Assembly: GCF_907164915.1 (NCBI RefSeq)
Contig: NC_061870.1
Coordinates: 5,732,273 to 5,796,272 of the forward strand
Reading direction: 5' to 3'
Source of the DNA: Impatiens glandulifera
Lineage: Eukaryota; Streptophyta; Magnoliopsida; Ericales; Balsaminaceae
DNA: 64,000 bases
The position numbers were made by a program, and so were the translations under genes. The notes beneath the pieces were generated by a model that was given only the letters and a program-made list of their open reading frames with translations, made no database searches and was not told the origin of the DNA. Positions 44,397 to 56,734 of this stretch are shown here, piece by piece (the first letter of the stretch is position 1; every line of letters starts with the position of its first letter).

Positions 44397-46705
44397 TGTT
44401 ACGACTTGTTTCGTAAGGTGTGTTTTGGGTTCAAGAATCAAGTTCTTGATCTCTAAGACCGGTGGACATTTTACAATCAAAGGGCAGCGGAAGGTTTTGA
44501 TAGAGAATTTGGGGGGAGGAGATAGAAGAACCAAGGGTGCGAAGAGAAATACTGTTGGTTTATACCAAACAGTCCATAATAATAATAATAGACGAATAGG
44601 GGCGAAGTCACATCTTCATCATTCTATCCATGGGTCCTTGGGGAATAAAGACCAGCCTTATATAGGTGATGTTTTGCCCCATAATATTCGGTTACAACAA
44701 CTTTAAAAGAATAACAGCATTCGGTTTGTAAAATAGAAAAAGAAAGCAAAACAAAATAATAATACAACAAAACAGAAATCTGGCCCATGTGCACACTAGG
44801 ACCGAGACCGGGTGCCGAGGAAGGTTGATGGAATTTATTCTAGGACCGAGGCCTTGATGCTTAGGCCTAAAATTATCTCCCCTTCAAAATTCGTCGCCCT
44901 CGACGAAATAAGACCGTGGTCTGCCGAGCCTCTAATGCGCAAGGTCAATATTTCAAAAAATTTGGTCGGAATTCAGCAAGTCCCGCAAGAGTCGGAGTCT
45001 AGGGCCGCATTTCTTAGAAGCCTTCGGTCTTCCTGCTCCACGGCCAGTCCTTCCTTCGGCCCAACTCGCCAAGTGCAGCAAAATGGTCATCTTTCTTCCG
45101 GGCATACTCTAGAATGTCTTCAAACAACCAAGCACACTCCTTTATCCAGACCAGCAACACATGCGCAACAACATAGCCATGTCTTCCGACTACCTTCCTG
45201 GCTGGTGTTCGGTTGTTGGGTTGCTGGGGAGCCCTTTGATTATTTTTTGGAAATTTTCAGGAGCGTCTTCCAAAACAAGTGAAACAGTTTGGCATTCGTT
45301 TTTGCTCTTTATTTGTACCGTGGCAGCAACATTATGATTTTCCAAGGCCTTTTCTAGCTGGCTGCCTTGTATTATGTTGACCCGCGACCGAGGGGCACCT
45401 TGCTTGACCGAGAAAGTGTGCAAGATAATGAAACGTTCGTCCCTTGTCTCAAACACCAAAGTTGGATCATAAAAATCTGATTCTTGGACGGGTTCTTGAA
45501 CGCGTTCTTGGACTTCTTGATGATTAAACGGGGCCATGAACAATCTGGATTTGCACCTATAATTGGGCTCCCAATTATCATTGCAATTGTAGCGCCGGTC
45601 TTCTTTGGGATCGGTCGTCCGGTTTGTGCTCGGCCAGACCGTGTTAACAATGCAAGGCGTGGGCAGCAGCGGCGGTTTGGCATTGTACAAGGGCCTACGA
45701 CTGAATCGCAGCAAGAGATCTTTCTTGAATTTATGCCACGTCAATACTTCCATATGGTTGCGATTCCGTAAATATGATTCATGCCACGTTCTTGCCTCTT
45801 TTGAGAAGTGAGTGCGGACAATGTCCAGCTTTGTGGCATCATTCGTCTTGCTTTCCCTAAAGATTTGCTCGGCAAATAAGAGCCAGCCCTCCAAATCAGT
45901 CCCATCAAATTCAGGAATATTAACATTTGTGAGCCGGGTTGGAGGAAGGTAGCAAGAAGCAATATTATAGGGTCGGGTGCCGGGATCTTGGCCATTATTA
46001 AACGCACCTTTTTCAATGGCTGTCAAGCCTTTTCTAGCAGCATACCTTCTGTTCATATATGGCAGAAAAGCATTGTGCAAGACAGCCTGTTCGGTCATAT
46101 GTTGTTGTAGGGCAGCATTCATGGAGGCATATTGTTGGGTCAGCCCTTCGAGTAGGGTCTTAAGATCATCCATCATTGCTGCTATCTGGTTTCTTTCATT
46201 TGAGAATCGTCTTGCTCTGATACCAAGAATGTTACGACTTGTTTCTTAAGGTGTGTTTTGGGTTCAAGAATCAAGTTCTTGATCTCTAAGACCGGTGGAC
46301 ATTTTACAATCAAAGGGCAGTGGAAGGTTTTGATAGAGAATTTGGGGGGAGGGGATAGAAGAACTAAGGGTGCGAAGAGAAATACTGTTGGTTTATACCA
46401 AACAGTCCATAATAATAATAATAGACGAATAGGGGCGAAGTCACATCTTCATCATTCTATCCATGGGTCCTTGGGGAAGAAAGACCAGCCTTATATAGGT
46501 GATGTCTTGCCCCATAATATTCGGTTACAACAACTTTAAAAGAATAACAGGATTCTATTTGTAAAATAGAAAAAGAAAGCAAAACAAAATAATAATACAA
46601 CAAAATAGAAATCTGGCCCATGTGCACACTAGGACCGAGACCGGGTGCCGAGGAAGGTTACTGGAATTTATTCTAGGACCGAGGCCTTGATGCGTAGGCC
46701 TAACA
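44397..46705 (-). mobile_element. Non-autonomous gag-only LTR element (TR-GAG), nested
   Basis: Two 476-bp direct repeats, 44397-44872 and 46230-46705, differ at only about ten positions and bracket a single gag frame. On the minus strand the 5' LTR is at the right, followed by the initiator-Met PBS TGGTATCAGAGC at 46225-46214. A purine-rich GAAGGGGAGA (44883-44874) precedes the 3' LTR. Flanks TATTT and CATTT form a near-perfect 5-bp TSD. No protease, integrase or RT is present, so it must depend on enzymes supplied by another element. Near-identical LTRs mean a fairly recent insertion. Confidence 0.82.
45190..46176 (-). CDS. Ty3/gypsy-type Gag of the TR-GAG element
   Basis: 328-aa open frame starting 37 bp after the PBS. 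The N-terminal 70 residues include a helical segment (LKTLLEGLTQQYASMNAALQ). The retrotransposon gag core follows: NIPEFDGTDLEGWLLFAEQIF near residue 90 and TWHKFKKDLLLRF near 145. A degenerate zinc-knuckle-like CNDNWEPNYRCKSRLFM lies near 200; it has only two cysteines, so it is probably damaged. The C-terminal part has a short QERVQEPVQE repeat and no protease. The frame reads into the purine-rich 3' region and no RT follows. Confidence 0.8.
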   Translation of the reverse strand: MMDDLKTLLEGLTQQYASMNAALQQHMTEQAVLHNAFLPYMNRRYAARKGLTAIEKGAFNNGQDPGTRPYNIASCYLPPTRLTNVNIPEFDGTDLEGWLLFAEQIFRESKTNDATKLDIVRTHFSKEARTWHESYLRNRNHMEVLTWHKFKKDLLLRFSRRPLYNAKPPLLPTPCIVNTVWPSTNRTTDPKEDRRYNCNDNWEPNYRCKSRLFMAPFNHQEVQERVQEPVQESDFYDPTLVFETRDERFIILHTFSVKQGAPRSRVNIIQGSQLEKALENHNVAATVQIKSKNECQTVSLVLEDAPENFQKIIKGLPSNPTTEHQPGR

Positions 46706-46782
46706 CATTTCTTAAAACGTTTTTAAACCGGCCAACACTTACAACTTTTTATATTTATTCTAAATAATTAAAAAGGGAGAAT

Positions 46783-47902
46783 TGTTAGAAAAATTAAGTA
46801 AGTTAATTTTAACCGGACAAAGAACTTAACTAGTCTCAAAATCTCCTTTTACAGGTACCGCACCGGACCGGTCAAGACACTTTGTCTCGAAGAATCCGGA
46901 CAATAAAAAAATGATTTTACTCTCCCAACCGGCTCGGCTGAGATGAAAACCGCATGAAGCACCCTTTCCGGCCAACTTAATATATCAAAGATCTTAAGGC
47001 TGTCGGGAAAGTATTCAAATTGATAAAATCTAGGAAAGATGACGTAATGCATTTCTTGGAAATGAACATAAGAAGGATCCGTGATCCGAGTCAGAAGAAT
47101 GCAACAAAAGCAATGATGATTAATTATCCAAGATCACAAGCAATCTTCTAAAACAGGTGGCCGGCTAATACATGTCTGCCAGATGTCCAAAATGACAAAA
47201 CGTACACGTCACCTGAACCTGACCGGTTCGGCTGATCAATCAATAGATGATAGAGAAATATTACCGTTGTCATACACTCTATATAAAGGAAGCCAAGAAC
47301 AATAGAGAAAAACAACGCGTGCGAGCTAAAAACAACTCAGTTCTTCATACATTCAAGCCTGAAAACATTCTGAGTTCTTATATCATTTCTGATTCAAAGT
47401 TGTAAAAGAAATCTGTGTATTTTACCTTGTGTAAAAGTATTACATCACTGTGTGAGTCGTGTAACCGACAAGCAGTAAATAAGACTTGATCGGAGTGTGT
47501 TTGTTGAATATTCCAGCTAGTGAATATCCTTCTCACCGTTTGAGAAGAAGGGGTGACGTAGGAGATTTAACTCCGAACATCCATAAAATTTCTGTCTTAT
47601 GTTCTTTACTTTACATTCCGTCTTACTTACTCTAACCGAACCGAAACACTATTCATTCAAAACGAACCGGTTCCTCTCTCCTCCTTAACTGACTTCTACT
47701 AATACCTTCCAAACCGAATCGCGTGCGTTGCTTCAAATTGAAACAAACATTTCCGCACTTGAACTCGGTTCAAGAGTTTGTGACAATCTGTGTAGTGTTA
47801 ACTATTCTTTAATCGGATTAGTTCTAATTGTTGTGTGTGTTGTTGTAAAGTAGTCTTCTTTAGCCGGATACCGGTCCCCTATCGGCGATCCTGATCCTAA
47901 CA
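46783..47902 (+). repeat. 3' LTR of the third Sirevirus-like copy
   Basis: 1120 bp beginning TGTTAGAAAAATTAAG after PPT AAAAGGGAGAAT and ending GATCCTAACA. TATA box TATATAAAG lies at 47280-47288 with an ACCGTTGTC (AACGG in reverse) at 47263-47271. The conserved GGGGTGACGTAGGAG lies at 47548-47562. Its first 25 bp match the truncated LTR at 9985-10009. Flanking DNA at 47903 is the segment duplicated at 33716-33841. Confidence 0.85.
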
Positions 47903-48560
47903 AGAGAAAACTATTGAGTCAAATTAACGCATTAAAATGTCGACCGTTTTTAGACATTACACTGTTGGTTCATGAAACAACACAAACAAATTCGTTACGC
48001 TAGGTCTGCCAATTCACGAAATGAATCAAACAAACTTGACACGTTATGACTGTCGATTCATAAAACAAGATAAAATGAACTCAGCACGCTAAAGGCTACT
48101 GGTTCATGTAACAAAATGGATGAACTCGATACGCTAAGGTTGTTAACTCATTAAACAGATAAAATTAACTCAACACGCTTAAACTGCCGATTCAAGTTAT
48201 CAAAACAAATAAACTCATCACGTTAAGACTGCCGAATTGTAAAACAGATCACACCCGAATCTGTTGACACTCAATGAATCCAACATGCTGAGGCTGTTAA
48301 TTCTCGACATAAAATAAATCGCACCCAGATCTGTTAACACTTGACGAATCCAGCACGCTTAACCTGCTAACCCTCGACATGAAATATATCACACCCGGAT
48401 ATGTTGACACTCATCGAATCCAACACGCTGAGTCTGCTAACTCTCAACATGAAATATAACACACCTGCATTTGTTGACACTCGACAAATCCAACACTATG
48501 AGGCTATTAACTCAGAACATGAAAAATATCGCAACTAGATATGTTGTCATACATGATGAG
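47903..48560 (+). repeat. Tandem 'AACTCAACACGCT' repeats
   Basis: After the duplicated 135 bp come irregular units of 40-70 bp with ACTCAACACGCTAAGGCTG and CCGATTCAT elements. These are followed by units of about 65-70 bp with CACACCCGAATCTGTTGACAC (48240-48540). Related to 30720-30830, so probably the 3' region of the same gypsy family. Confidence 0.55.
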
Positions 48561-50590
48561 TTGAGATGATCTTCACAATAGATTCCTCAAAACTTTATAC
48601 CAAAATACTTGGTACGAATCAAAATAAACGACCCAACAACATGTGGGTGTTTCTCTTTCTAGATGCATGAATGCATGCTTGACTATGTGGCCATGAAATC
48701 ATGATGCATTTGTTAGCTCTAACTGATAACAATGAATGCATGTTTGGGAATTCAAAACTCGTAAAGGTTTTGGAAATTCATGATACGAAATGCATGATTA
48801 GATCTAGGCTAAATGAATAAAATATTATTAAACTTTCTTGGTGAAAATAAAGATGCTTTGCTTTATTGTCTTAAAGTTTAGTGAAGATTTCGATCTCAAC
48901 GTCGCATGATTAGCTCTAGACCAAAATATCTTCAGTATTAAGAGACCCGTGAAAAGAGCTAGACTATTTCAAAGGAGGTCTGATTTTCTTAGCATTTTTT
49001 ATCGATACAAAAGGAATTACTTTAGATTAAAATTTTAATTGTATGCTTGTGATTTTTTTGAAAAATCGATATCAATAACCGAAGTTTGACTCTTGTTGAA
49101 TATTCCAATTTTTCATGGCGTTCATTTTTCAAGCTTGACATTTTCAAAATTTCATCTGCTTTTATATTTTTTTAGAGAGAAATATTCAAAACTATGAGCT
49201 TGAGCGACACGCCTAGCAAGATTGCCTAGTGGTGATTTCAAAACCTTATCAATTGTGAATATGATATCTTTTTTTTTACAATAGGGTATAACTGGCCGAA
49301 TCGACATACCTCGCGATATTGCTCAGTGGTGATTTCAAAGTCTCAACATTCATAAAGTGACCATCGTCTTTTATGTTTTGTTAAAGTATTATAGTATATC
49401 TTATAAGTCAACATACCTAGCAAAATTTCCTAGTCATGTTTTCATAGTCTCAACGTTATGATGAATACTTTTATCATTGATTTCATTTTACTCGATTACT
49501 CAGCGTTTCAAATCAATCTATCTATTCATCACTTTCTTTTGTGAGTCAAAAAATTTCCGTAATCATCTAAGATACTTTCTTTTCGATTAGATAACTTCAT
49601 GGAGTCTAAAAATGTTTTAACCATCTAAGAGACACGAGAAGGAACTATGATAGATAATCCTTCGTATGAATTTTTAAGGAGGTATTCAAACTCACTTTGC
49701 ATCTGAAATAGTCTATAGTTTAAGATTATGTCCTAAAGCTTACTCATTTTGTTATGTCCATGGTTTGTTTTGAAAGGAGAGATCTTTGTCTTCTTTTTAC
49801 TTTAGAATGACAAAATATTTTTTCGAAAACATGCATGAACATGTGACCGAACCTATTTTATAGGTTGCCTACCTATCCTCACGAGAGATGAATTAGTTCC
49901 ACATGTAGTTCCATTTATTTCAAAACTAGAAGCAATGGTTTGAAAATCTCAACCTTGACATGATTGCCGAACCGAACCGAAATGAAAATGAATGTTGAAT
50001 GATCACCAACCAATAGACGTTACTCATGTAATGATGCAATACACTCTTCATCATGTAAATGATGCATGTAATGAAAATTGTTTTTATCATTTTATCCTTC
50101 TGAAAAAATGCCCCTAGTATGAACTAGGATCTCAAACTTTCATTCCCTAAGAAGGAAGAAAATGAATGAGATAGACTGAACTTGGTGGGAGTTTGCCAAC
50201 GTATCCTTGTGAGTAGGGAATCAGGTCCGTACGTAGTTCAGATCAAATACCAATAACTAAAACGACCGAAAAAGGCACATTTGCATTCTGAGCCGAAGGA
50301 TTTCGAACAACTTTAAGACTTTCATTTTACCATTCTGGAAAAATTAATAGTTCAAATGAAATTATTTACCTTAGCATTCAAAAGCTAAAGGATTTCCTAG
50401 AAGGTTTTGAGACTTCCATCTTACTGAAGACGAATGAATGAACAGTTCAGAAAAAGAAATACCAAAGAGAGATACTGAGAATTTCCATCATGCCAAAGAT
50501 AAAAGAGTAGACAATTTGAACAAACAGTTATATTAGAATTCAAAATCTAGAGGTTTTCCTAAAACTTTATGAGAATTCCATCCTACTGAG
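48561..50590. other. Retrotransposon-derived non-coding DNA
   Basis: No gene supported. Reverse-strand GAACTACRT...TACGTAGGCAA-like modules at about 49860-49920 and 50190-50250 link it to the gypsy 3' region at 26500-28800, in opposite orientation. Confidence 0.45.
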
Positions 50591-50604
50591 AATGAAGGAA
50601 AAGA

Positions 50605-50863
50605 TAGTTCAGACGAAAAGTCTCGGTTTTTCTATTAAGGGAAAAACCGAGAGTTTCTTATATAACTCTCGGCTTTTCTCTCTGGTATCTAAACCGATAA
50701 AGTTACGAAATCTCTCGATAAACACCCAATTATATTTACCAAGAGTGGAAATACCGACGAATGGCGAGAGTTACCCAAACTTTCGGTATTAAGTCTATAC
50801 CGAGAGATATATGGTCATTATCAGGAGATTATACTCTCGGTTTTGACCTCTTTTTCACCAGTG
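50605..50863. mobile_element. Possible CACTA (EnSpm-like) terminal fragment
   Basis: The right end TTTTTCACCAGTG (50851-50863) reads CACTGGTGAAAAA in reverse, a typical plant CACTA terminal repeat. The 250 bp next to it hold eight or more ACCGAGAG/CTCTCGGT copies in both orientations, as expected of subterminal repeats. The other terminus was not found. Confidence 0.5.
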
Positions 50864-50879
50864 TGTGTTGTAAGTGCAA

Positions 50880-52260
50880 AGAAGTAGCCTTGATATTCCT
50901 CACTATTTCACAGTTGAACCAATGTTGCTTACCCTCCTTTCATCAAGAGCTTAGAAAGTTGATCACTCTCCATAATATTAATTTGCATTTGGTCCATTTC
51001 CTGAAGAATGTAATTCTTTCCCTATTTACAAAAAGAAATAGTGAGTTTATCAAAATTCCATTCCGATGGCCCTAGAGTAATTAGCCATTCAATACCCAAG
51101 ACCATGTCGTATGTAGGTAGACATGGTAAGCACTTGCATATTAACTTTAAATTACAACCCCCCATTGTCCATAACAAATCTTTACAATAAGCATGGCTGA
51201 AAATATTAGAACCATTTGCCGCCTTAACATGTAAATCTGATGTTTGTTGGGCTTTATGATTAATATTATTCATAATCCTAATGTTAATGAAGTTATGGGT
51301 GCTTCTAGTATCAATTAAAATTGTAATGGACAACTTCCCAACCTTGCCAAAAATATGAAAGATTTAATAATTCTTTGAACCGTCAAGAGCATGGATCGAG
51401 ATGGAAGGTTCATCATTAGAAGGTGGAAGTGAAGGGTCAACAGGTTCAGGTAAAAAAATATTCTAAGACGCCTCCTGATTCAGCTAAGTTGATCATGAAT
51501 AGTTTAGCTTTACATTTATGATTTGAATCAAACTTCTCATCACAAGTGTAGCATAAACCATTTCTACGTCTTTCGTCAAGAATTTTTTGATCCATTTGTT
51601 GAAAATGTTTCTTTCGAGGATTCTGAGAAAAGGGAGATGAATATGAATGGTTAGAATAAGGTGATTTAGTAGAGACTGACCAGGTAGGTTTAGATTGATT
51701 TGGTTTAGGCAGTATAGGTGGACTAGAGTTATACATGTGACCTCTTTTAAGTATGGATTTAAAAGTAGCTTACTGGACTTTAGCTATAACCATTTCTAAG
51801 TTTAGGGAATCAGGTTTGAGTAGTTTAACATTGTTAGAAATCTCTTCATGTAAACCACTGAGATAACACTCAATTACATATTCATCTGGCACGTGAATGT
51901 GTTTCTGCGATATAATCATGTATTTCAGATTATATTCCTAATAGAGCCTATTTGTTTTAGATTCATTAACTGGTTAATGTAACTTTCACAAATCGAGGGT
52001 CCAAACTGTTGAAGAAGATCAGAACGAAAAACGTTTCAAGTAAGAGCCATCGCTTGACTTCGAGATTGGATGTAAGAACCATACCAGAGCCTTGCGTCAC
52101 CTTGGAAATGAATAAGTGCGATTTTGACTTTGGTAATATCAGTAGTGTGATCTACTCTAAAGAATTGTTCAGTAGAAATCAGCCATCCTTCCACGTCTAC
52201 TCCATCGAATTTTAGGAAATCCACCTTCCTCAATCGTGTGGGAGGAACATAAGCTCTCTC
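50880..52260 (-). pseudogene. Ty3/gypsy gag-protease relic
   Basis: Three broken pieces in order on the minus strand: gag core FLKFDGVDVEGWL and LIHFQGDARLWY (52233-52036); CCHC knuckle CYTCDEKFDSNHKC (about 51550); protease region ILIDTRSTHNFI (about 51310) followed by YDMVLGIEWL. The catalytic DSG/DTG is changed to DTR, so the protease is dead. RT is missing. Different from the Tat/Ogre-like copy at 23881; the style is that of chromovirus-type gag-pol. Confidence 0.75.
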
Positions 52261-53736
52261 TTAAGCCACCCTTGAAAAAAAATCCTCTTAAATCTTTAAT
52301 TTTTTTTAAATTGAAATATAATTTATATATATATATATATATATAATAAAATAAAATATAAAATATAACATTTCTAAGTATATTAACAATATATACCTTA
52401 ATCTTTTCATTTATCTTCTTTACTAGTTTTATCATATCTTAGATTTTATTCTACTAATTCTCTATTATCTAATTATTTCATCAAAATTCTTATTTTTTTT
52501 AAATCCAGAATATGTAAAATTTCTTTCTTTTTAATTGTATTATTTTAACTTTCTTCATAATTTTCATGTTCTTAATTGGTATAATCGTTACATTAATAAT
52601 ATATATGAAATTTATAACTGATTTTATGTATGTTTGTAATGTAGAATTTTGAGAATTTATCACGTTAGAATTACTTAATTTTTTCTTTCACTTTTTCATT
52701 ATTGTACTATAACTTTTTGATTAAATATTTACTTAAGTTTTGTTTAATTTTTTTTCAAACTTATATTTAATTGTTCGATAAAATACTCAATTTTGAAAAT
52801 TATGTATATAAAAAATAGAACATAAATATGTTGCAAAGAAAAAAAGAAAGACAGTGATATATTCATTCTTAAAAAAGATAGATCACCAAATTAGTAAAGG
52901 TTCTCCAACTACACTTATGGTCTTTACAATCCAAAATTCATTTCATAGTAAATCTTTAGACCCAAAAAAATCATCGACTCATTTAATAGTGATGATATTT
53001 GTAAGTTTGCAATGAAATTTCACCTTGAAGATTTTACTGATCAAAACATTATTAACTTTGAAATATGAATTGATACATCATAAATTTGACATTATTCAAA
53101 ACTTGATGGTTTTTATACTTGTTGAGTTGTGTCAACAATTGACCGAGAGTGGGTGATCAAAATTTTATGTTATGTTGACTAAATTAATTATTGTTTTAAC
53201 ATTGCCTGTTTTTATCATTACTATTGATCGCAACATTTTTAAAAATGAAGGAGCTGAAGACATAACTTTGCAATAAAATGAATGATGATTTTCTTACTCA
53301 ACTTATTGAAACATTATAATATTTTTAATATATATAATTTATTACATTAAATTCTAGCCCACTCCAACTTTAAATCCTGGATTCGACATAAATAAACGGC
53401 ATGCTCAAGCTCAAGATTAGCATGTTAGAATAATTTAAGTGTTTCATTAGTAATCCCCTTGAATTACCATAGTAATCCCTTCAAGATCAGGTCTTCCTTC
53501 AATTCTTGTTGTCTAGTTTTGTGGTTTACATTCATGATGATGTTCATTTAATTTCCACTTTTTATATATTTAACCATTTCGAATTTATTGATACCATCAT
53601 TCTCAAAGCACATCATACATTAAACCAAAAGAAATTAACATAAGTACCATTATGACCTACTAATACTGGAAATGCCCATTATAGAGCTACAACGGAGTAG
53701 AGCCACGTATTTATTTAAAATGAGAGTCTGAGCAGC
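52261..53736. other. Very AT-rich intergenic DNA
   Basis: No gene seen. (AT)n at about 52323-52344 and long T runs. The last 60 bp contain the 3' UTR of the MLP gene. Confidence 0.5.
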
Positions 53737-54317
53737 TTATGCCTTGAGATAAGCATCAAGTTCGAGGAAATTCTTTACTGCAAAGTCTTTGATGAAAGTT
53801 GGTTCAGGGACTTCTTCACTTGCCTTATCAAACTCACACGTCCACTTCACAAAACTCCCACCTGAATTTGGGCTCACAACCAACGTAGCCTTAAAATTCT
53901 TGTAAAACTTGAGGATGTCGCCGTCAACAATTGTGTAGGACAATGTCTTCTTTTCTTCATCAACCACATTGATCTTCTCTTTGTTGAAGGTAATGGGTAT
54001 CTCACCTTTCAACAGAAATTAACCAAATTCAAATTCATTGGAATCTATTAAAACACACAAAAATATTGGACAAGTTCTTATTTGATAGATTGGATGCAAA
54101 AAAACTAAAATAATGAACATGATTTCTTACTTTCAACAAATTTGACAAGACGAACAGAGCCCACAGACTTTCCATCGCCTTCAAGCACTTCAATGCTCTT
54201 GTACTGGTCAGGAAATGCCTTAGGGAAGATGACGGCTGAGTCTTTTACGCTCTCCCAGAACTTCTCTGCATCGGATTTAACCTCCACATCCACTTCAAGT
54301 TTTCCAGCCAAAGTCAT
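53737..54317 (-). CDS. Major latex protein-like (Bet v 1 family)
   Basis: Exon 1 54317-54131 and exon 2 54005-53737 give 151 aa. The intron splits a codon after residue 62 in phase 1, exactly where Bet v 1-family genes have theirs. Start MTLAGKLEVDVEVKSDAEKFW and the C-terminus IKDFAVKNFLELDAYL are typical of MLP-like proteins. These are small START/Bet v 1-fold cytosolic proteins that bind hydrophobic ligands and are linked to defence and drought responses. The loop is GDGKSVGSVR, close to the family's glycine-rich loop. An in-frame ATG 19 codons upstream (54374) exists, but family alignment favours 54317. Frame intact; likely functional. Confidence 0.9.
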
Positions 54318-55044
54318 ATCTGAATGTACAAGAGTGAAGTTTGGGTGATGTGCAGAAGACAATTGCTTGTGCATTTATAATCACGCGGAGCAGGTAAGGT
54401 TTTTTAATTCATTTACCTGCCATGAAGCTACAATTATTCAGTTATAATTCTTAGTTTTGTAGCATAATGCCTGACGCGGTGGCCCTTTAATAATGAATGG
54501 CAATGCCTATTTATGGCGGGGGTGTAAGTTGGTTGGCATTAGAGTTTGAGCCATTAACCCATATGAGATCTGATTTTGAGCGGCACAAATTCAACGTTAA
54601 TATGAATCAGCATTCTTGGATTTGTCTGCCAATTCTTGGAAAGGAGTTGAGAGAGAGGTTATTGCTGGGCAGCCACGTTAGAAGTGCTTATTAAAAGTTG
54701 ATATTGATAGAGGAATACAGGTAATCTTTAATTTGGTGGTTTTGCACTCGTCAGATGCAAAATCAAACTGGTCCATAAATGTTAAAATAAGAGGTGCATA
54801 AATGCCCCCAACTACCCAACTTTCAATTTCCTATCTGTCTAATGATATTTATGGATATCTTTAAAGCATGGTAGCCGGTGCCCATTGCCAGGTGATTATT
54901 GCATTACTTCCTAATAATTCTCTTCATGTACTTCTCTATTAGTGTAAGTTTTACTCTCTTTTTTATTTTTTTTTGTGATTTAAATTTCTTTCAAGTTAGG
55001 GAAAGTCACTCTTATTATTATTAGCATTCTTCTTCTTCTTCTTC

Positions 55045-55102
<58 letters not shown>

Positions 55103-55640
55103 CTGTGTGATGTAAATAAAACTAAAGAATATAAAAATAGTGGAAGGTGATAGTTTGTTTTCTTATCTGTGGAATAAAAGAAAACTAAAATTTCGAAATT
55201 TTGTTGCTAAGTACAATTATTTGACTTTTGAATGTATGTTTTTATTTTAAGATTTTTTTTAATGAGCAATTCGTCATTCTACTCTCTCATATTGTATTCT
55301 AATATTAACAACTTAGTGAATTGTTTTTACTATTTATCTAAAGACAATAATATTTTGTACCAATAAAATATTGAAAATAAAATTAGTTAACTAGTTTTAA
55401 ATTTCTTTAATCAAAACTTGAAAGAGTCAATATCATTTAATTAACATTAATTCATAATATTTTCATAAAAATTATAATAATATGTTATAGTGTTTTGAAT
55501 TAGTGACGCATTAGTACATAATCATCTCAACCAGAATTAAAATGAGAAATCAAACATTACATAAATTTTTCAAATAAATCAATAAATCATAGAACTATAA
55601 AAAAAAAATATCAACACTTTGCCTCATCTAGACCAATTCG
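54318..55640. other. Intergenic DNA upstream of the MLP gene, with (ATT)n microsatellite
   Basis: (CTT)n then (ATT)n at about 55028-55101. No gene supported. Confidence 0.5.
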
Positions 55641-55900
55641 GATCTTCTGCTACCGATTCCCGTGTTCCCCTGTTGCGGACCAATCAAATTGCAGCATTAT
55701 TATTATATTAATAAATCAATCTGGGTAGGAGACGGAGGGAGGGAGGGAGAATCCGGAATCCGGGTTTCATTCCGGGTTCACACCAGACGCCGTTAACGAA
55801 AGGGTCTGTTAACGCCAGGAAATAATATAATATTCATATGAAACCCGGATAAGATATCTTCGCTCCGGGCACCATGTCAGAGGGAAGGGTGAGAAGCGAA
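55641..55900. other. GC-rich island before the repeat cluster
   Basis: Locally GC-rich (GGAGGGAGGGAGGGAG, CCGGAATCCGGGTTTCATTCCGGG) in an otherwise AT-rich area. Contains CGTTAACG and GTTAACG pairs. No gene recognised. Confidence 0.35.
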
Positions 55901-55904
55901 GGGA

Positions 55905-56720
55905 GCGAAGATTTCCACGCCCAGGAGCCCTGACCCTCATGTAAACCCCCAAACCCACCCATGAGAAGACCGCTTGCCTGTCATGTAAATACACTTACCT
56001 TTGTATGTAAAGACCAAAATTACATGAATTTTATATTTCCGTTTATTAAATATTAATTCAATTTATTAAAAATGACATGCAGCGAACAAATATTCGCTTC
56101 AATTAATTCATTCTTATTTTTTTGTTTTTTTTATTAATTTTTTTTGCGGGGAGACGCTCAGGAGCGAAGAATTATTCGCTTCAATTAATTTTAATAAAAA
56201 CCTCATGTAAACTCCCCAACCCACCAATGAGAAGATCGCTTGCCTGCCATGTAAATACACTTACCCGTGTATGTAAAGACCAAAATTACATTGAATTTAT
56301 ATTTCTGTTTATTAAATATTAATTCAATTTATTAAAAATGACATGCAGCGAACAAATATTCGCTTCAATTAATTCATTCTTATTTTTTTGTTTTTTTTAT
56401 TAATTTTTTTTGGCGGGGAGACGCTCAGGAGCTGAAGAGTTATTCGCTTCAATTAATTTTAATAAAAACCTAATGTAAACCCCCCAACCCACCCATGAGA
56501 AGACCGATTGTCTGTCATGTAAATACACTTACCCGTGTATGTGAAGACCAAAATTAACATTAATTTTATATTTCCGTTTATTAAATATTAATTCAATTTT
56601 ATTAAAAATCACATGCAGCAACCGAACAAATCTTCGCTTCAATTACTTCACTAATTTTTTTTTTATTAATTTTTTTTTGCGGGGAGACGCTCAGGAGCGA
56701 AGACTTATTCGCTTTAATTA
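55905..56720 (+). repeat. Three tandem copies of a ~265-bp unit
   Basis: Units are recognised by CATGAGAAGACCGCTTGCCTG at about 55961, 56229 and 56495. Each unit contains GCATGCAG-like CATGCAGCGAACAAAT, CGCTTCAATTAATTC, T-rich runs and GGGGAGACGCTCAGGAGC followed by GAAGA(A/C)TTATTCGCTT. Origin unknown; probably non-coding MULE-associated DNA. Confidence 0.75.
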
Positions 56721-56734
56721 ATTGATTTCCATAG

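Noticed and set aside
44362..44706. 114-aa frame, with a near-identical copy at 46258-46539
   Set aside because: Both lie in the LTRs of the TR-GAG element and are alike only because LTRs are direct repeats. No ATG start and no domain.
45977..46249. Plus-strand frame over the TR-GAG gag
   Set aside because: Starts at GTG, Cys-rich by chance and antisense to a recognised gag domain.
55809..55994. 61-aa minus-strand frame in the GC-rich island
   Set aside because: No domain, and it overlaps the start of the 265-bp repeats; probably chance.
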